A stretch of DNA of 64,000 nucleotides from contig DJEP01000026.1 of assembly GCA_002431915.1 (NCBI GenBank), positions 1,992 to 65,991 of the forward strand. Reading direction: 5' to 3'. Position 1 is the first letter of the stretch. Each line of letters starts with the position of its first letter. Both the position numbers and the translations under genes were made by a program. Origin of the DNA: Lachnospiraceae bacterium UBA5895 (GTDB lineage: Bacteria > Bacillota > Clostridia > Lachnospirales > Lachnospiraceae). Under the pieces are notes generated by a model. The model ran no database searches, was not told the origin of the DNA, and was given only the letters and a program-made list of their open reading frames with translations. Below, piece by piece: positions 16,314 to 26,290 of the stretch.

Positions 16314-17324
16314 CTATTGTTCAAAATATGCTGTAATTCCGGACAGCAGTCCCTCTGCCAGCAGTTGAAGCGTGGCATCACTGTGGTCGGAATATGCATT
16401 TCCCAGTTCCATGTCCACGGACGGGATCGTGCTGTAGGAGGTCTGGGTCAGGTCAATACTCATATGTCCTTTCCCGTAGATCGTTGCCCCCTGCTCCCGC
16501 AGTTCTTCCACAAGATCTGCTCCCAGGGCATCGTGCTGCTGCCAGTGGGATGACACCGGTTCCATACTTTTCAGTTCCTCCGGCACCGAGATATAAAAGC
16601 ATCCTTTGTCATAATTTTTACCGTCACCACTGTCCCAGTGCAGCGCAATATGACAGTCCGCCACATTGTTGCAGATCACGGTCCGCGCCACATTATCTAA
16701 CTGTACATCCTCGCCATCCCGGAGCATCAGCACATCATACCCGGAAGCAAGAAGCTTATCCCGCAGGATCTGCGCCATTCGCAATGTAACCGTCTTCTCC
16801 GGTGTCCCGTCCTGAAATGTCATGCCGCCGGAGACTGCCACAGCTTCCGTAGCTCCTGCCGCCGTGCTGCCTCCCGTGGTCTTGGCAGAGCCGTCCGGGT
16901 GGCACAGAGTCTTCACCTTCGCGCCGCCCGCCGTACCATGTCCGGCATTAACACCGATAACGATACCCTTACGTCCGGATTCCTCCGGCGCTCGATACAG
17001 CACCGCCGCTCCGGAATTGATTTTGGAATGATCCGCATACTCCCATGTAGGATCCAGGGTGATCTGCAGCAGATTCGCGTATTCCGGAATCATAGTTACT
17101 TCTGTCTCCGGTACTGTTTCTGCCACCTCAGTCACTGTCTCTATAGTCTCCCGCTCCATGACCGTAGCTTCTATCGCTTCTACCGTCTCTATGGTCTCCG
17201 CGGTGTCGCTTCCCATACTCTCCGTACTTTCAGAACTTTTCTGCGTACCACAAGCCGTCATGCTCACGGACAGTATCACAACAGCTGCCGTCACTGCTGT
17301 TCTGTATTGTTTTCTGTAAAGCAT
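16314..17324 (-). CDS. N-acetylmuramoyl-L-alanine amidase, probable lipoprotein
   Basis: A 336-residue exported cell-wall hydrolase. An N-terminal hydrophobic segment ends in SMTACG, a weak lipobox with Cys near 25. It is followed by a Glu/Thr-rich linker (about 30-85). The Amidase_3 fold follows: zinc ligands are the His of NAGHG (about 125), the Glu of PEKTVTLRMA (about 175) and the His of IALHWDSG (about 228). The catalytic Glu is in VDMELGN near the end. A Gly/Thr-rich insert follows the first ligand. The start is set by GGAGGAGTAAAAGGAT. It probably cleaves peptide stems during growth or division. Confidence 0.88.
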   Translation of the reverse strand: MLYRKQYRTAVTAAVVILSVSMTACGTQKSSESTESMGSDTAETIETVEAIEATVMERETIETVTEVAETVPETEVTMIPEYANLLQITLDPTWEYADHSKINSGAAVLYRAPEESGRKGIVIGVNAGHGTAGGAKVKTLCHPDGSAKTTGGSTAAGATEAVAVSGGMTFQDGTPEKTVTLRMAQILRDKLLASGYDVLMLRDGEDVQLDNVARTVICNNVADCHIALHWDSGDGKNYDKGCFYISVPEELKSMEPVSSHWQQHDALGADLVEELREQGATIYGKGHMSIDLTQTSYSTIPSVDMELGNAYSDHSDATLQLLAEGLLSGITAYFEQ

Positions 17325-17348
17325 ATCCTTTTACTCCTCCGATATGAA

Positions 17349-17384
17349 AAGAACCACAGCTGTGAACTTACAGCTATGGTTCTT
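17349..17384 (-). terminator. Intrinsic terminator of the chemoreceptor gene
   Basis: A 14-nt stem (17350-17363 with 17370-17383, one mismatch) and a 6-nt loop are followed on the minus strand by TTTTC. It lies 47 nt after the stop of the chemoreceptor gene and just before the amidase ribosome binding site. Confidence 0.75.
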
Positions 17385-17430
17385 CTGTTCCCTCTTCCTT
17401 ATTCCGCTTATTCTGGAACACATCCTCTAA

Positions 17431-18696
17431 TCAGCCACGCAGTTTGAAGTGATCTAACAGCTCGTTCAGAGTCGTTGCAGATGCAGACAACTCCTCGCTG
17501 GTAGCGGAAGTCTCCTGGGCTGCTGCGGAGTTGGACTGAATAACATCGTTGATGTCTTCCACGCCCTTCTTGATGTTGCTGACAGATGCTGCCTGTTTGT
17601 CGGATGCAGTACGGATATTGGCAACCTCCTGGATAATCTGATCCAGTTCGGACATAACTTCCTGCATTGCATCATTGGTCTCTTTGGTGACCTTATTACC
17701 TACTTCCACTTCATTCAGTGACTCTTCGATCAGCTTCTTGGATTCTACTGCAGAATTTGCGCTTTCCTCCGCCAGCTGTCTGATCTGATCAGCTACCACT
17801 GCAAATCCTCTTCCAGCCTCTCCGGCACGTGCTGCCTCGATGGAAGCGTTCAGGGACAACAGATTGGTCTGGGATGCGATATTTTCAATATCCGCAATAA
17901 TCTTCTCAATGTTCTGGGTCGTTCCGTTGATCTTCTTCATGGCAACGACCAGTTCATCCATCTTCTTCTGACTGTTGGCAGCCTCGATACCCACCTGTTT
18001 TGCCTTGTCATGAACAATATCGGTGGACTTGGTATTCTCCAGTACCTGACCGGTTACTTCTTCTACAGTAGCCACCAGTTCTTCCACGGATGCTGCCTGG
18101 TTGGTAGCGCCCTCCGCGATATCCTGTGCACTGACAGCCAGCTGATTGCTTCCCGAAGATACCTGTTCGGAAGAATCCTGAATGCCGTGCATGGTCTCAC
18201 TGATCTTGTTTACCATCTCATCCAGTCCATCCAGCACACTGCGAAGCTGACCTACATAAGCATCCGGACAGCTGCTGTGTACATCGAAATTGCCTTCGGA
18301 GAAGTGCTCTACGATGTCAAACAGATCGGATACTACTTTCTTCAGAATGCCGGCTGCTGTCTCAAAGCTGTCGGAAAGTCTTCCCAGTTCATCCTCTGAT
18401 TCATAAGGTGTTCCTATTTCAAAATCACCGGCTGCAATCTTCTCGGATGCCACTACCAGGTTCTCAATCGGATCCACTAACATTTTGGCAAGCATCTTCG
18501 ACATAGCTGCGTTAAATGCAATGCCCAAAGCAACTAATATTACAATAATTACGATCCCCACGTAACTTTTTGACTGTAACATTCCCACAATTGCAGCAAC
18601 CGCCAACACCACATATAAAATATCCATGATGCGGAACACAAAAGAAAGCTTATTTTTGATTGGTTTCTCCCTCAGCATTTCTTCCAGTTTTTTCAT
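17431..18696 (-). CDS. Methyl-accepting chemotaxis protein
   Basis: A 421-residue signal transducer. Two membrane helices (about 25-40 and 46-68) are separated by only a few residues, so there is almost no extracellular sensor. Next come a HAMP domain (about 70-125), a possible second HAMP-like segment, and a signalling domain with the hairpin tip [26 protein letters not shown] (quoted part: [20 protein letters not shown]). There is no C-terminal CheR-binding pentapeptide. It probably senses cytoplasmic or membrane state. No other chemotaxis genes are in the window. Confidence 0.93.
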   Translation of the reverse strand: MKKLEEMLREKPIKNKLSFVFRIMDILYVVLAVAAIVGMLQSKSYVGIVIIVILVALGIAFNAAMSKMLAKMLVDPIENLVVASEKIAAGDFEIGTPYESEDELGRLSDSFETAAGILKKVVSDLFDIVEHFSEGNFDVHSSCPDAYVGQLRSVLDGLDEMVNKISETMHGIQDSSEQVSSGSNQLAVSAQDIAEGATNQAASVEELVATVEEVTGQVLENTKSTDIVHDKAKQVGIEAANSQKKMDELVVAMKKINGTTQNIEKIIADIENIASQTNLLSLNASIEAARAGEAGRGFAVVADQIRQLAEESANSAVESKKLIEESLNEVEVGNKVTKETNDAMQEVMSELDQIIQEVANIRTASDKQAASVSNIKKGVEDINDVIQSNSAAAQETSATSEELSASATTLNELLDHFKLRG

Positions 18697-18737
18697 TTGT
18701 CTCTTGCTCCTTCCGTTTATTAATACTCCTTTATTCT

Positions 18738-18766
18738 ATTTTAATTTCACTTATTTGTTTCGTCAA
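18738..18766 (-). promoter_or_regulatory. Sigma-A promoter of the chemoreceptor gene
   Basis: On the minus strand TTGACG (18761-18766), a 17-nt spacer and TAAAAT (18738-18743) lie about 40 nt upstream of the start. This is a housekeeping-type promoter rather than the sigma-D type usual for motility genes. Confidence 0.6.
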
Positions 18767-18795
18767 GCGTTAAGCATCTTAAATTTATGTAAAAA

Positions 18796-19956
18796 TCATG
18801 CATGGGATGCCTTGCTCATCTCCAGTAATTTATCCCGCATCTCATTTTCAATGCGCTGTAAATCTTCCTCGGCGCTCTGTCTTCTCGCACGACCCTCTTC
18901 CTGGATCTTCATGACTTCATCCAGTGTATTCATCAGGGTCTGATTGGTGGATTTCAATGTTTCAATATCCACAATTCCCCGCTCGGATTCCTTCGCTGTC
19001 TCCACAGAAGCCACCTTCAGTGCTTCCGCGTTCTTCTTCAACAGTTCATTGGTCATATCCGATACGGCGCGCTGTGCCTTGGCGGCATCAGTGGCATGAT
19101 CCAAACCAATGGCAATAACCATCTGACTCTTCCACAGAGGGATCGTATTCACTAACGTCGACTGAATCTTCTCGGACATGGCGATATCATTGGACTGGAT
19201 CAGACGGATCTGGGGTGCCATCTGCAGGGAAATGGCTCTGGTCAGCTCCAGATCATAGATCTTCTTCTCAAACCGCTCACACATTGCCGCGAAATCTTTC
19301 GCTGCCTGGGTATCCTCCGGCAATCCGCTCTTCTGTGCCTTCTCTAAAAGTTCCGGAAGTTCCACGCTTTTTGCCTGCGCCAGTTTCTTTTTTCCTGCCA
19401 GGATGTACATGGACAGTTCCTTGAAGTAATTCAGATTCAACTGGTACAGCTTGTCCAACACTGCCACATCTTTTAACAATACTACCTGGTGGCTCTCCAT
19501 GGCATCACAGATCTTTGTAATATTGACTTCCGCCTTATCGTACTTTGCTTTCAGATTGCTCAGCTTGTCCCCACTTTTTTTGAACAGTCCAAAGAAGCCT
19601 TTGTCTTCCTCAGTATCAAAATCTTTTAACTGTGCCACCACATCGGTTAAAAGATTTCCGACTTCTCCCATATCCTTGGTCCGGACATTACTAAGCGCCG
19701 TCTCAGAGAAATCAGCGATCTTTTTCTGACTTCCGGCACCGTACTGTAACACCGCCTGGGTATTGGTCAGGTCGATCTGTGCTGCAAAATCATCCACCTG
19801 CTTCTGTTCTTCCGGTGTAAGTTCCATCTCGGGAACCGCCTGCTCTTCCACTAACTCTTCCGGCTTCTTCTCCACGATCTCTGCCTTTGCCTCCGCAAAA
19901 GGATCCAGTGTAAGTGTCGGTGCCTCTTTCGTTGCTGCATCTAAATTCATATTCAT
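18796..19956 (-). CDS. TelA-like (toxic anion resistance family) protein
   Basis: A 386-residue, mainly helical cytoplasmic protein of the TelA/KlaA family (Bacillus YaaN). The core contains GFFGLFKKSGDKLSNLKAKY, and the C-terminal half has long helices. The family name comes from plasmid tellurite resistance, but chromosomal copies are not shown to confer it. The start at 19956 was preferred because a G-run (GGGGGT) lies 9 nt upstream; an ATG at 19971 is the alternative. It is paired with xpaC upstream, as in Bacillus, which suggests a shared envelope-related function. Confidence 0.85.
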   Translation of the reverse strand: MNMNLDAATKEAPTLTLDPFAEAKAEIVEKKPEELVEEQAVPEMELTPEEQKQVDDFAAQIDLTNTQAVLQYGAGSQKKIADFSETALSNVRTKDMGEVGNLLTDVVAQLKDFDTEEDKGFFGLFKKSGDKLSNLKAKYDKAEVNITKICDAMESHQVVLLKDVAVLDKLYQLNLNYFKELSMYILAGKKKLAQAKSVELPELLEKAQKSGLPEDTQAAKDFAAMCERFEKKIYDLELTRAISLQMAPQIRLIQSNDIAMSEKIQSTLVNTIPLWKSQMVIAIGLDHATDAAKAQRAVSDMTNELLKKNAEALKVASVETAKESERGIVDIETLKSTNQTLMNTLDEVMKIQEEGRARRQSAEEDLQRIENEMRDKLLEMSKASHA

Positions 19957-19997
19957 AATTGATACCCCCATTTTCTTACCATTGCATCATTTATATT

Positions 19998-21389
19998 TTA
20001 CTGCTTTTCCATTACAAATTCCGATTCCGTCAGACCTTCCTTTGCCAGCATGGTCTGTAATACCTGTGCATCTGCCGATGCATCAAAGGCTGCATCCTGG
20101 AACAGATTGTTTAACAATGTCACAAATGCCTGATTGATCATGTCCAGTGTCTTCTCGATCTCTTTCTTGGCATCGAGAATGTCTTCTCCGGGACTGCTGA
20201 CCTCGTCAAATTCCGCATACTGCTCTACCAGCTTTAAAGTAGTGGGCAGATAATAATCCATTAATTTGTGCATTCTGTGCATCTGCTCCGGATGTTCCTG
20301 CACTCTGTCGAAAATCTCCTTCAACAGATTCTCCAGACGATACAGCTTCTCGGAGATTGTCTCTCCTTCGATCCGGTCGTTCAGATCCCGCAGATGTCTG
20401 ATGTATTCCATCCCCTCTGCCACCATGCTGTGGAGTTCCTGTTTTCTCTCCGTCTGTGCAGCGTCCTGTGCTGTTTCATTGTCCGGCATCTGTTTTGCCT
20501 GTTCTTCTGATTTTTTCTGTTCCAGATAAGCCTTTTCTGTCTCCAGATACTGATGATAGATCACATCATTTAACATAAAACAGGTCTCTTTGTCATCCAG
20601 ATGTCCGTCGGGGAACATTCCGGCTTTCAACATTTTCCGCAGGTCCTTTTTTACATAGCGGACGCTTTTGCCGGTATAACGTGCCATTTCCGCGATCACA
20701 CCGTACATCTTGGTGCCGCACAGTTCCAAATATTTCTCCGCACGCCGTAGTCTCCTGCGCTGTCCGTTGCCATAGGAGATCATCTCCAAAAATACCAAAG
20801 AAAGTACTCCCGGAAGAATTGCCGCGCTTAAATTTGCTGCACTAAAAGCTGCCAGGAGAAGCTGTACGAAAAGTCCCAGCCCTGAAAAGCCAAGCCCGAT
20901 GCCACCGAACACGGTACACAGGGTTCCGGATACGCTTCCCTTTTTTTCCATTTTCACTAACGAAGTCATCTCGGAAGCCGTAGCCGGTCTGGGAGTCACG
21001 GGCTGTTCCTGATTCCTTGCACGGTTCTGCGCTGCCTGTGCCTTACGCTGTTCTTCCCATTGTTTTTCCCGCTCTTTTCGCTGTCTGTGCCATTCTTCGT
21101 TCTGTCTGCGGTGTTCTTCCCGCTGTCTTTCCCGTTCTTCGCGCTCCGCCTGGATCTGTTCTTCGGACTTCTCTTCTTCCCGTTTTTTATCCTGCCAGTT
21201 GCGTTGGGAATTCCAGACCTTTTCCTCCGTGGCTTCCCTGGACAGATTCGCCTGAAAATCTGCTTCCCGCAGAGCATCGTTGACCGTATCGGTTACTAAT
21301 GTATTCAGTGCCCGGAAATCTCCGGTTTTCATGGCTTCAGCGATGGTCTCTTTAAATTTTTCCCCTAGATGATTCTGCACTTCACTCAT
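19998..21389 (-). CDS. XpaC-family membrane protein
   Basis: A 463-residue protein. The N-terminal third is highly charged (EEEKSEEQIQAEREERERQR) and likely a long coiled coil. Two membrane segments follow (about 155-210). The C-terminal half is the XpaC-like domain (5-bromo-4-chloroindolyl phosphate hydrolysis family), with RYTGKSVRYVKKDLRKMLKA as a recognisable segment. The enzymatic name is historical and the true role is unknown. The partner telA gene follows 41 nt later. The ribosome binding site is poor, and the start lies 2 nt after the rsgA stop, so coupling is likely. Confidence 0.8.
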   Translation of the reverse strand: MSEVQNHLGEKFKETIAEAMKTGDFRALNTLVTDTVNDALREADFQANLSREATEEKVWNSQRNWQDKKREEEKSEEQIQAEREERERQREEHRRQNEEWHRQRKEREKQWEEQRKAQAAQNRARNQEQPVTPRPATASEMTSLVKMEKKGSVSGTLCTVFGGIGLGFSGLGLFVQLLLAAFSAANLSAAILPGVLSLVFLEMISYGNGQRRRLRRAEKYLELCGTKMYGVIAEMARYTGKSVRYVKKDLRKMLKAGMFPDGHLDDKETCFMLNDVIYHQYLETEKAYLEQKKSEEQAKQMPDNETAQDAAQTERKQELHSMVAEGMEYIRHLRDLNDRIEGETISEKLYRLENLLKEIFDRVQEHPEQMHRMHKLMDYYLPTTLKLVEQYAEFDEVSSPGEDILDAKKEIEKTLDMINQAFVTLLNNLFQDAAFDASADAQVLQTMLAKEGLTESEFVMEKQ

Positions 21390-21391
21390 AA

Positions 21392-22285
21392 TTAATATTT
21401 TCTCTGACTTTTCAGTTCCTCATAGAGCAGACAGTAATTCTCGTAACGTGTCTGCGAAATGTCTCCTTCCGCCACGGCATCCTTCACGCCGCAGACCGGT
21501 TCTGAGATATGAGAACATCCTCCGAATCTGCAATATTTTTCAAAAGGAACAAATTCGGGATAAAATCCCGCCAGCTGCTCTTTTTCCAGTCCGAACAGCC
21601 CCAGGGAACTGAACCCCGGAGTATCCAGAATGTAAGTATCCGGTGCAATGGAGATCAGTTCGGAATGCCTGGTGGTATGTTTTCCACGCTCGATCTTCTC
21701 ACTGATGGAGCCGGTCTCCATCACAATCCCCGACTGTAAACAGTTGACTAACGAAGACTTGCCGACACCGCTGGGTCCCGCCACCGTGGTGGTCTTGCCC
21801 CGAAGCAGGTCTTTTAAACTGTCGATGCCTTCCTTCTCTCTGGCACTGACTGTAATGGTCTGAAATCCCGCCTGTTCATAGATGGAACGATAATCCTCTT
21901 TTTTCCCCTCTGCGTCAATGTCCTGCTTGTTAAAACAGATGATACAGGGAATATCCTGCTGCTGCATCATGATCAGGAAGCGATCCAGCAGATTAAAATT
22001 GGGCTGTGGCTTACAGATGGCAAAAATCACCAGTGCCTGATCCACATTGGCTACCGCCGGGCGAATCAGTTCGCTGTGCCTGGGAAGCAGTTCTGTGATA
22101 TTTCCCTTTTTCTGTGCTTCATCTATGACTTCCATCTCCACATCGTCCCCGACTAATGGTTTCCTGTGGTCCTTACGGAAGACACCTTTTGCCTTGCATT
22201 CATAGATTCCGTCCGCACTGTGGAGTGCATCCCCCGCATGGACGTAATAGAATCCGGCAATTCCTTTTATAATCTTGCCCTTCAT
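21392..22285 (-). CDS. rsgA: Small ribosomal subunit biogenesis GTPase RsgA
   Basis: A 297-residue circularly permuted GTPase that matures the 30S subunit. An N-terminal OB fold comes first, then G4 CFNKQDID, G1 GPSGVGKSSLVN, G2/G3 TTRHSEL and DTPGFSSLGL. A C-terminal zinc site includes KYCRFGGCSHISEPVCGVK. All motifs are intact. It directly follows prkC, the conserved Firmicute order prpC-prkC-rsgA. Confidence 0.96.
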   Translation of the reverse strand: MKGKIIKGIAGFYYVHAGDALHSADGIYECKAKGVFRKDHRKPLVGDDVEMEVIDEAQKKGNITELLPRHSELIRPAVANVDQALVIFAICKPQPNFNLLDRFLIMMQQQDIPCIICFNKQDIDAEGKKEDYRSIYEQAGFQTITVSAREKEGIDSLKDLLRGKTTTVAGPSGVGKSSLVNCLQSGIVMETGSISEKIERGKHTTRHSELISIAPDTYILDTPGFSSLGLFGLEKEQLAGFYPEFVPFEKYCRFGGCSHISEPVCGVKDAVAEGDISQTRYENYCLLYEELKSQRKY

Positions 22286-22301
22286 AGTTCCTGCCTTTGT
22301 C

Positions 22302-24434
22302 TTATTCCTTCACGAATTCCACCCTTCGGGTAAAGGACTGGTTCTCCGTAGTGCCGGGAACATTCACCGTATTGCCATCCGCATCGGTCGTCGTACTTCC
22401 TCCCTCCGTTGTCACCTGATAGGTCATGGTAATCGTACCACCGGAAGAAGCGATGCCGTTGATATTGGTAGATACCGGGAATGTGGTAACCTTTGTATCC
22501 ATCAGCACGGTGCCGTCATCTGCCACCAGGGTGATGCCGACTTCCATTCCTGATACATACTTGGGTGCCTCGGAAGTCGTCGGTGCCGCAATGCTGACAT
22601 TGCACTTATAGGTCACTTTCTGTGCGCCCTGGCTCACCTTAATATCAATGGAGGTTCCCTGATCCACATAAGATCCGTGGGAATAGCTCTGATAGCAGAT
22701 CATGCCCTCTCCCACTTCATCACTGTAGATATAGGTCACACTGCCTACCGTCAGTCCGGCTTCGATGGCTTCCACCGTACCATCCTGCTCTGACAGTCCG
22801 ATCAGATTCGGCACGCGGATCTTCGTATCTTCCTTACCCAGGCTTACGGCAACGGTGATCACACTGCCCTTCGGCGCCTTATTGCCTTCTGCGGGAGTCT
22901 GGGAGATCACGCGTCCTGCCTCTATGGTATCGGAATAGCCTTCCGTCTTATTGACCAGAAAGCCCTTGCTTACCAGCTGTGTATTCGCCTCGTCAAAGGT
23001 AAGTTCCACCACATTGGGAACTTCCACGCCCTGGGTTCCGGCACTTGCCGTAAGTGTTACCTTGCTGCCCTTGTCAATCCGGGCACCCACGCTGACATCG
23101 GCACTGATAACCACACCTTCTGCCACGGAATCGGATTCCTCATATGCAACTTCCGTCAGAATTCCCAGTCCGGTCAGTGTATTTCTCGCATCATCCACAT
23201 TCATGCCTGTGACATCCGGCATGGTGACTTTCACATTTTCTTCTCCGGTCTCTTCGGTTGTAATTATGGGTCCGGAAGAATTGTTATCGTCATTCTTTTT
23301 CCCACCGAAGATCTTCACCGCCAGTACGATCAGGATGATACAAATCACAATACCGGCAACGATTGCCAGAATCGTGGTCACTTTTTCCATCTTGGGATCG
23401 TAGTCGTAATCGTCTTCGCCTTCTCCCTCTTCTTCGTTCTCGTACATTGCTTCTGTATCGGAACGCAGACGCATGGTCTCATCGTGATCCGTTTCCTCGT
23501 ATTCACGATTTGCGGGATAAGGAGTCTTTTTCTTGATCTGTGCCATATCCTCATCGGAGAGCATCCGTGTGCCGCCCTCCATGTCCGGATCATGGTTCAC
23601 CACAAAATCCTCATCCGGATTGATCAGAGACTGCTTCAGGTCAGCGATCAGCTCCGCCATATTCTGGTATCTGCGGTCCGGGGACTTCTGACAGCATTTC
23701 AGTACGATGCTTGCCACACTGGAAGGGATCTCCGGTACATATTCCTTGGGAGACGGCATCTCCTCCTGAATGTGTTTGATGGCAATTGCTACCGTGGTCT
23801 CCCCATTAAAGGGCACTCTGCCGGTCAGCATCTCGAACATGGTGATTCCCAGCGAATAAATATCACTCTTCTCATCGCTGTAACCGCCTCTTGCCTGCTC
23901 CGGAGAAGTATAATGCACACTTCCCATGACATTGGAAGTAATGGTGTTACTGGTAGCCGCCTTGGCGATACCGAAGTCCGTCACCTTTACCTTGCCGTCT
24001 TTGGAGATAATGATATTCTGCGGCTTGATATCCCGATGAATAATATGATTATTATGCGCAGCCTGAATACCCATGCTTACCTGGATGGCAATACTTACTG
24101 CCTCCTTATAAGAAAGACGCGCCTTTTTCTCAATGTATTTTTTGAGGGTGATGCCTTCTACCAGTTCCATTACGATATAGTAGATTCCGTTCTCTTCCCC
24201 TACATCATAGACGTTTACGATGTTTGGATGCATCAGTCCCGCTGCCGCCTGTGCTTCAATGCGGAATTTAGAGACAAAATTAGCGTTCTCACTGAATTCC
24301 TGTTTTAATACCTTGATTGCCACATAGCGATTCAGCTTATGACATTTTGCTTTATAGACATCTGACATACCGCCGGTTCCGATCTTCTCCAGGATCTCGT
24401 AGCGATCGCCAATCATCATTCCTATTTTGATCAT
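22302..24434 (-). CDS. prkC: PASTA-domain serine/threonine kinase PrkC
   Basis: A 710-residue transmembrane kinase that senses peptidoglycan fragments. The kinase domain (about 1-275) has IGTGGMSDVYKA, VAIKVLK, the catalytic HRDIKPQN, DFG and GSVHYTSPEQA. An acidic juxtamembrane stretch follows (about 325-345). One membrane helix (about 350-372) is followed by three PASTA repeats (about 395-600) and a C-terminal Thr/Gly-rich beta region. The start at 24434 follows GGAGAACAGG. It lies beside prpC, its antagonist phosphatase. Confidence 0.96.
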   Translation of the reverse strand: MIKIGMMIGDRYEILEKIGTGGMSDVYKAKCHKLNRYVAIKVLKQEFSENANFVSKFRIEAQAAAGLMHPNIVNVYDVGEENGIYYIVMELVEGITLKKYIEKKARLSYKEAVSIAIQVSMGIQAAHNNHIIHRDIKPQNIIISKDGKVKVTDFGIAKAATSNTITSNVMGSVHYTSPEQARGGYSDEKSDIYSLGITMFEMLTGRVPFNGETTVAIAIKHIQEEMPSPKEYVPEIPSSVASIVLKCCQKSPDRRYQNMAELIADLKQSLINPDEDFVVNHDPDMEGGTRMLSDEDMAQIKKKTPYPANREYEETDHDETMRLRSDTEAMYENEEEGEGEDDYDYDPKMEKVTTILAIVAGIVICIILIVLAVKIFGGKKNDDNNSSGPIITTEETGEENVKVTMPDVTGMNVDDARNTLTGLGILTEVAYEESDSVAEGVVISADVSVGARIDKGSKVTLTASAGTQGVEVPNVVELTFDEANTQLVSKGFLVNKTEGYSDTIEAGRVISQTPAEGNKAPKGSVITVAVSLGKEDTKIRVPNLIGLSEQDGTVEAIEAGLTVGSVTYIYSDEVGEGMICYQSYSHGSYVDQGTSIDIKVSQGAQKVTYKCNVSIAAPTTSEAPKYVSGMEVGITLVADDGTVLMDTKVTTFPVSTNINGIASSGGTITMTYQVTTEGGSTTTDADGNTVNVPGTTENQSFTRRVEFVKE

Positions 24435-24481
24435 TCCTGTTCTCCATTCCAAAAACTAAGTAACTAAGAATATTCTCTGTC

Positions 24482-25210
24482 TTATGCACACGGCTCGATC
24501 AGTATCACACTGATATTGTCTTTTCCACCGTTGGCATTGGCTGCTTCTACCAGGTGCTGTGCCTTTTCCACAAGGTCTCTTGCTCCGCTGATAATCATAC
24601 GAATCTCTTCATCCTCCAGCATGTTGGTCAGACCGTCCGTACACATTAAGACGATGTCACCCTCCTGCAGTTCCACGGTAAAAAAGTCCGGTTCCACATG
24701 GTCTTCCGCTCCTACTGCCCTGGTAATAATATTTTTCTTGGGATGATTCCTGGCGTCCTCACGATCCAGTTCTCCGATACGTACCATTTCCTCTACATAA
24801 GAATGGTCTCTTGTGATCTGGCGGATCTTGTTCCCCACCACATAGAGCCTGCTGTCACCCACATTGGCCACCTGCAAAAATCTGCCCATGCAGGATGCCG
24901 CCACTACGGTCGTACCCATGCCTTCCAGTTTCTTATCCTCACTGGCACGCTTCCGAATCACCGCATTGGCTTCCTCGATTGCCCTGCGGAAAATCAGTGA
25001 CGGATTCTTCTCGAAAGAATTCTCCATCTCGTTAAGCATGGTCTCCACCGTCACCTTCGACGCATAATCTCCCGCATTATGTCCACCCATACCGTCCGCT
25101 ACGATAAACACGTTGGGCAGGTTACCCACCGGCTCTTCAGAGGTATAGATATAGTCCTGATTGATATTTCTTTTCCTTCCAATATCGGTTATGGAAAACG
25201 TCTTGAGCAC
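24482..25210 (-). CDS. prpC: PP2C-type serine/threonine phosphatase PrpC/Stp
   Basis: A 242-residue Mn/Mg-dependent phosphatase opposing PrkC. PP2C motifs are DIGRKRNINQD, FIVADGMGGHNAGDYAS, NVGDSRLYV, CTDGLTNML and GGKDNISVI, with the metal-binding Asp residues conserved. The GTG start at 25210 has AGGAGG 9 nt upstream and begins 1 nt after the rlmN stop. The 17 codons of open frame further upstream lack a ribosome binding site. Confidence 0.96.
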   Translation of the reverse strand: MLKTFSITDIGRKRNINQDYIYTSEEPVGNLPNVFIVADGMGGHNAGDYASKVTVETMLNEMENSFEKNPSLIFRRAIEEANAVIRKRASEDKKLEGMGTTVVAASCMGRFLQVANVGDSRLYVVGNKIRQITRDHSYVEEMVRIGELDREDARNHPKKNIITRAVGAEDHVEPDFFTVELQEGDIVLMCTDGLTNMLEDEEIRMIISGARDLVEKAQHLVEAANANGGKDNISVILIEPCA

Positions 25211-25211
25211 G

Positions 25212-26285
25212 TCAAACTTCCTCCTGTGAGAGTCCGTCCGGGTTCTGTGTCTCCTGCACATGACGGCGTCTTAACTGTCCGCAGGCACCGTCGATATCCC
25301 GGCCCATTTCCCTTCTAATTGTAACATGTATCTTCTTACTTTCAAGTTTATTTTTAAATGCCTGAATGTGCTTTGTGTCCGACTGCACGTAATCCCGCTC
25401 CTTGATGGGGTTCACCGGGATGAGGTTCACATGGCAGCACAGAGGCTTCGCCAGGGCGATCAGTTCTCTGGCATCCTCTTCCGTATCATTCACACCGCCC
25501 ACCAGACTGTACTCAAAAGTGATCCGCCGCCCGGTCTGTTCAAAATAGTACCGGCAGGCATCCATCAGTTCATCGATGGAATACCGGTTGGCGATAGGCA
25601 TCAGTTTTCTTCGCTTCTCATTGGTTGTGGCATGCAGGGATAATGCCAGTGTGATCTGCTGCTTTTCATCCGCCAACTGTCTGATCCTTGGCACAATGCC
25701 GCAGGTGGATACCGTCACATTTCTCTGACTGATATTCAGACCGTTCTCATCGGTTAAAAGATGCAGAAATTTTAACAGATTGTCATAATTATCCATGGGT
25801 TCCCCGGTACCCATGACTACCACGTTGGAGACTCTCTCTCCCGTAAGCCTTGTGATGGCATAGATCTGATCCAGCATCTCGGAAGGCGTCAGATTCCGCT
25901 CCAGTCCATCCAGGGTGGACGCACAGAATCTGCAGCCCATACGGCATCCCACCTGGGAAGAGATACAGACACTGTTGCCGTGTTTGTACTGCATCCACAC
26001 GCTTTCCACCACATTGCCGTCAGACAGTTCAAATAAAAACTTTTTCGTTCCGTCAATCTTCGATTCCTGTATTCTGACAGGCTTTACACAGGTATATTCA
26101 TACTTTCCCTTGCATTGTTCCCTGAATTTTGCGGAGAGATTGGTCATCTCTTCAAAGCTTCGCGCTAACTTCACATGCATCCACTCATACATCTGTTTTG
26201 CCCGGAAAGCTTTCTCTCCCATGCTCTCCAGTTCGGTTTTCAATTCTTCCAGATTCAGGGATTTAATGTCTTTTTTACTATCCAT
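25212..26285 (-). CDS. rlmN: Dual-specificity RNA methyltransferase RlmN
   Basis: A 357-residue radical-SAM enzyme that makes 2-methyladenosine at A2503 of 23S rRNA and at A37 of some tRNAs. The cluster-binding CRMGCRFC lies near 118-125. GTGEPMDNYDN, the catalytic Cys of VSTCGIVP and the resolving Cys near DGACGQLRRR are all present. The upstream spacer is a 10-bp tandem repeat, which leaves only an A/G-rich, weak ribosome binding site. Confidence 0.97.
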   Translation of the reverse strand: MDSKKDIKSLNLEELKTELESMGEKAFRAKQMYEWMHVKLARSFEEMTNLSAKFREQCKGKYEYTCVKPVRIQESKIDGTKKFLFELSDGNVVESVWMQYKHGNSVCISSQVGCRMGCRFCASTLDGLERNLTPSEMLDQIYAITRLTGERVSNVVVMGTGEPMDNYDNLLKFLHLLTDENGLNISQRNVTVSTCGIVPRIRQLADEKQQITLALSLHATTNEKRRKLMPIANRYSIDELMDACRYYFEQTGRRITFEYSLVGGVNDTEEDARELIALAKPLCCHVNLIPVNPIKERDYVQSDTKHIQAFKNKLESKKIHVTIRREMGRDIDGACGQLRRRHVQETQNPDGLSQEEV

Positions 26286-26290
26286 TCTCT

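Noticed and set aside
18796..19956. TelA-like gene as evidence for tellurite resistance
   Set aside because: Chromosomal TelA/YaaN proteins paired with XpaC are widespread and their resistance role is not established.
23484..24308. Long plus-strand open frame (about 274 codons) opposite prkC
   Set aside because: Entirely antisense to the conserved kinase domain, with no ribosome binding site or recognisable motifs; it arises from codon bias of the real gene. The same applies to long plus-strand frames at 7327-8127, 9389-10291, 10889-11554, 14248-14928 and 60011-60808.
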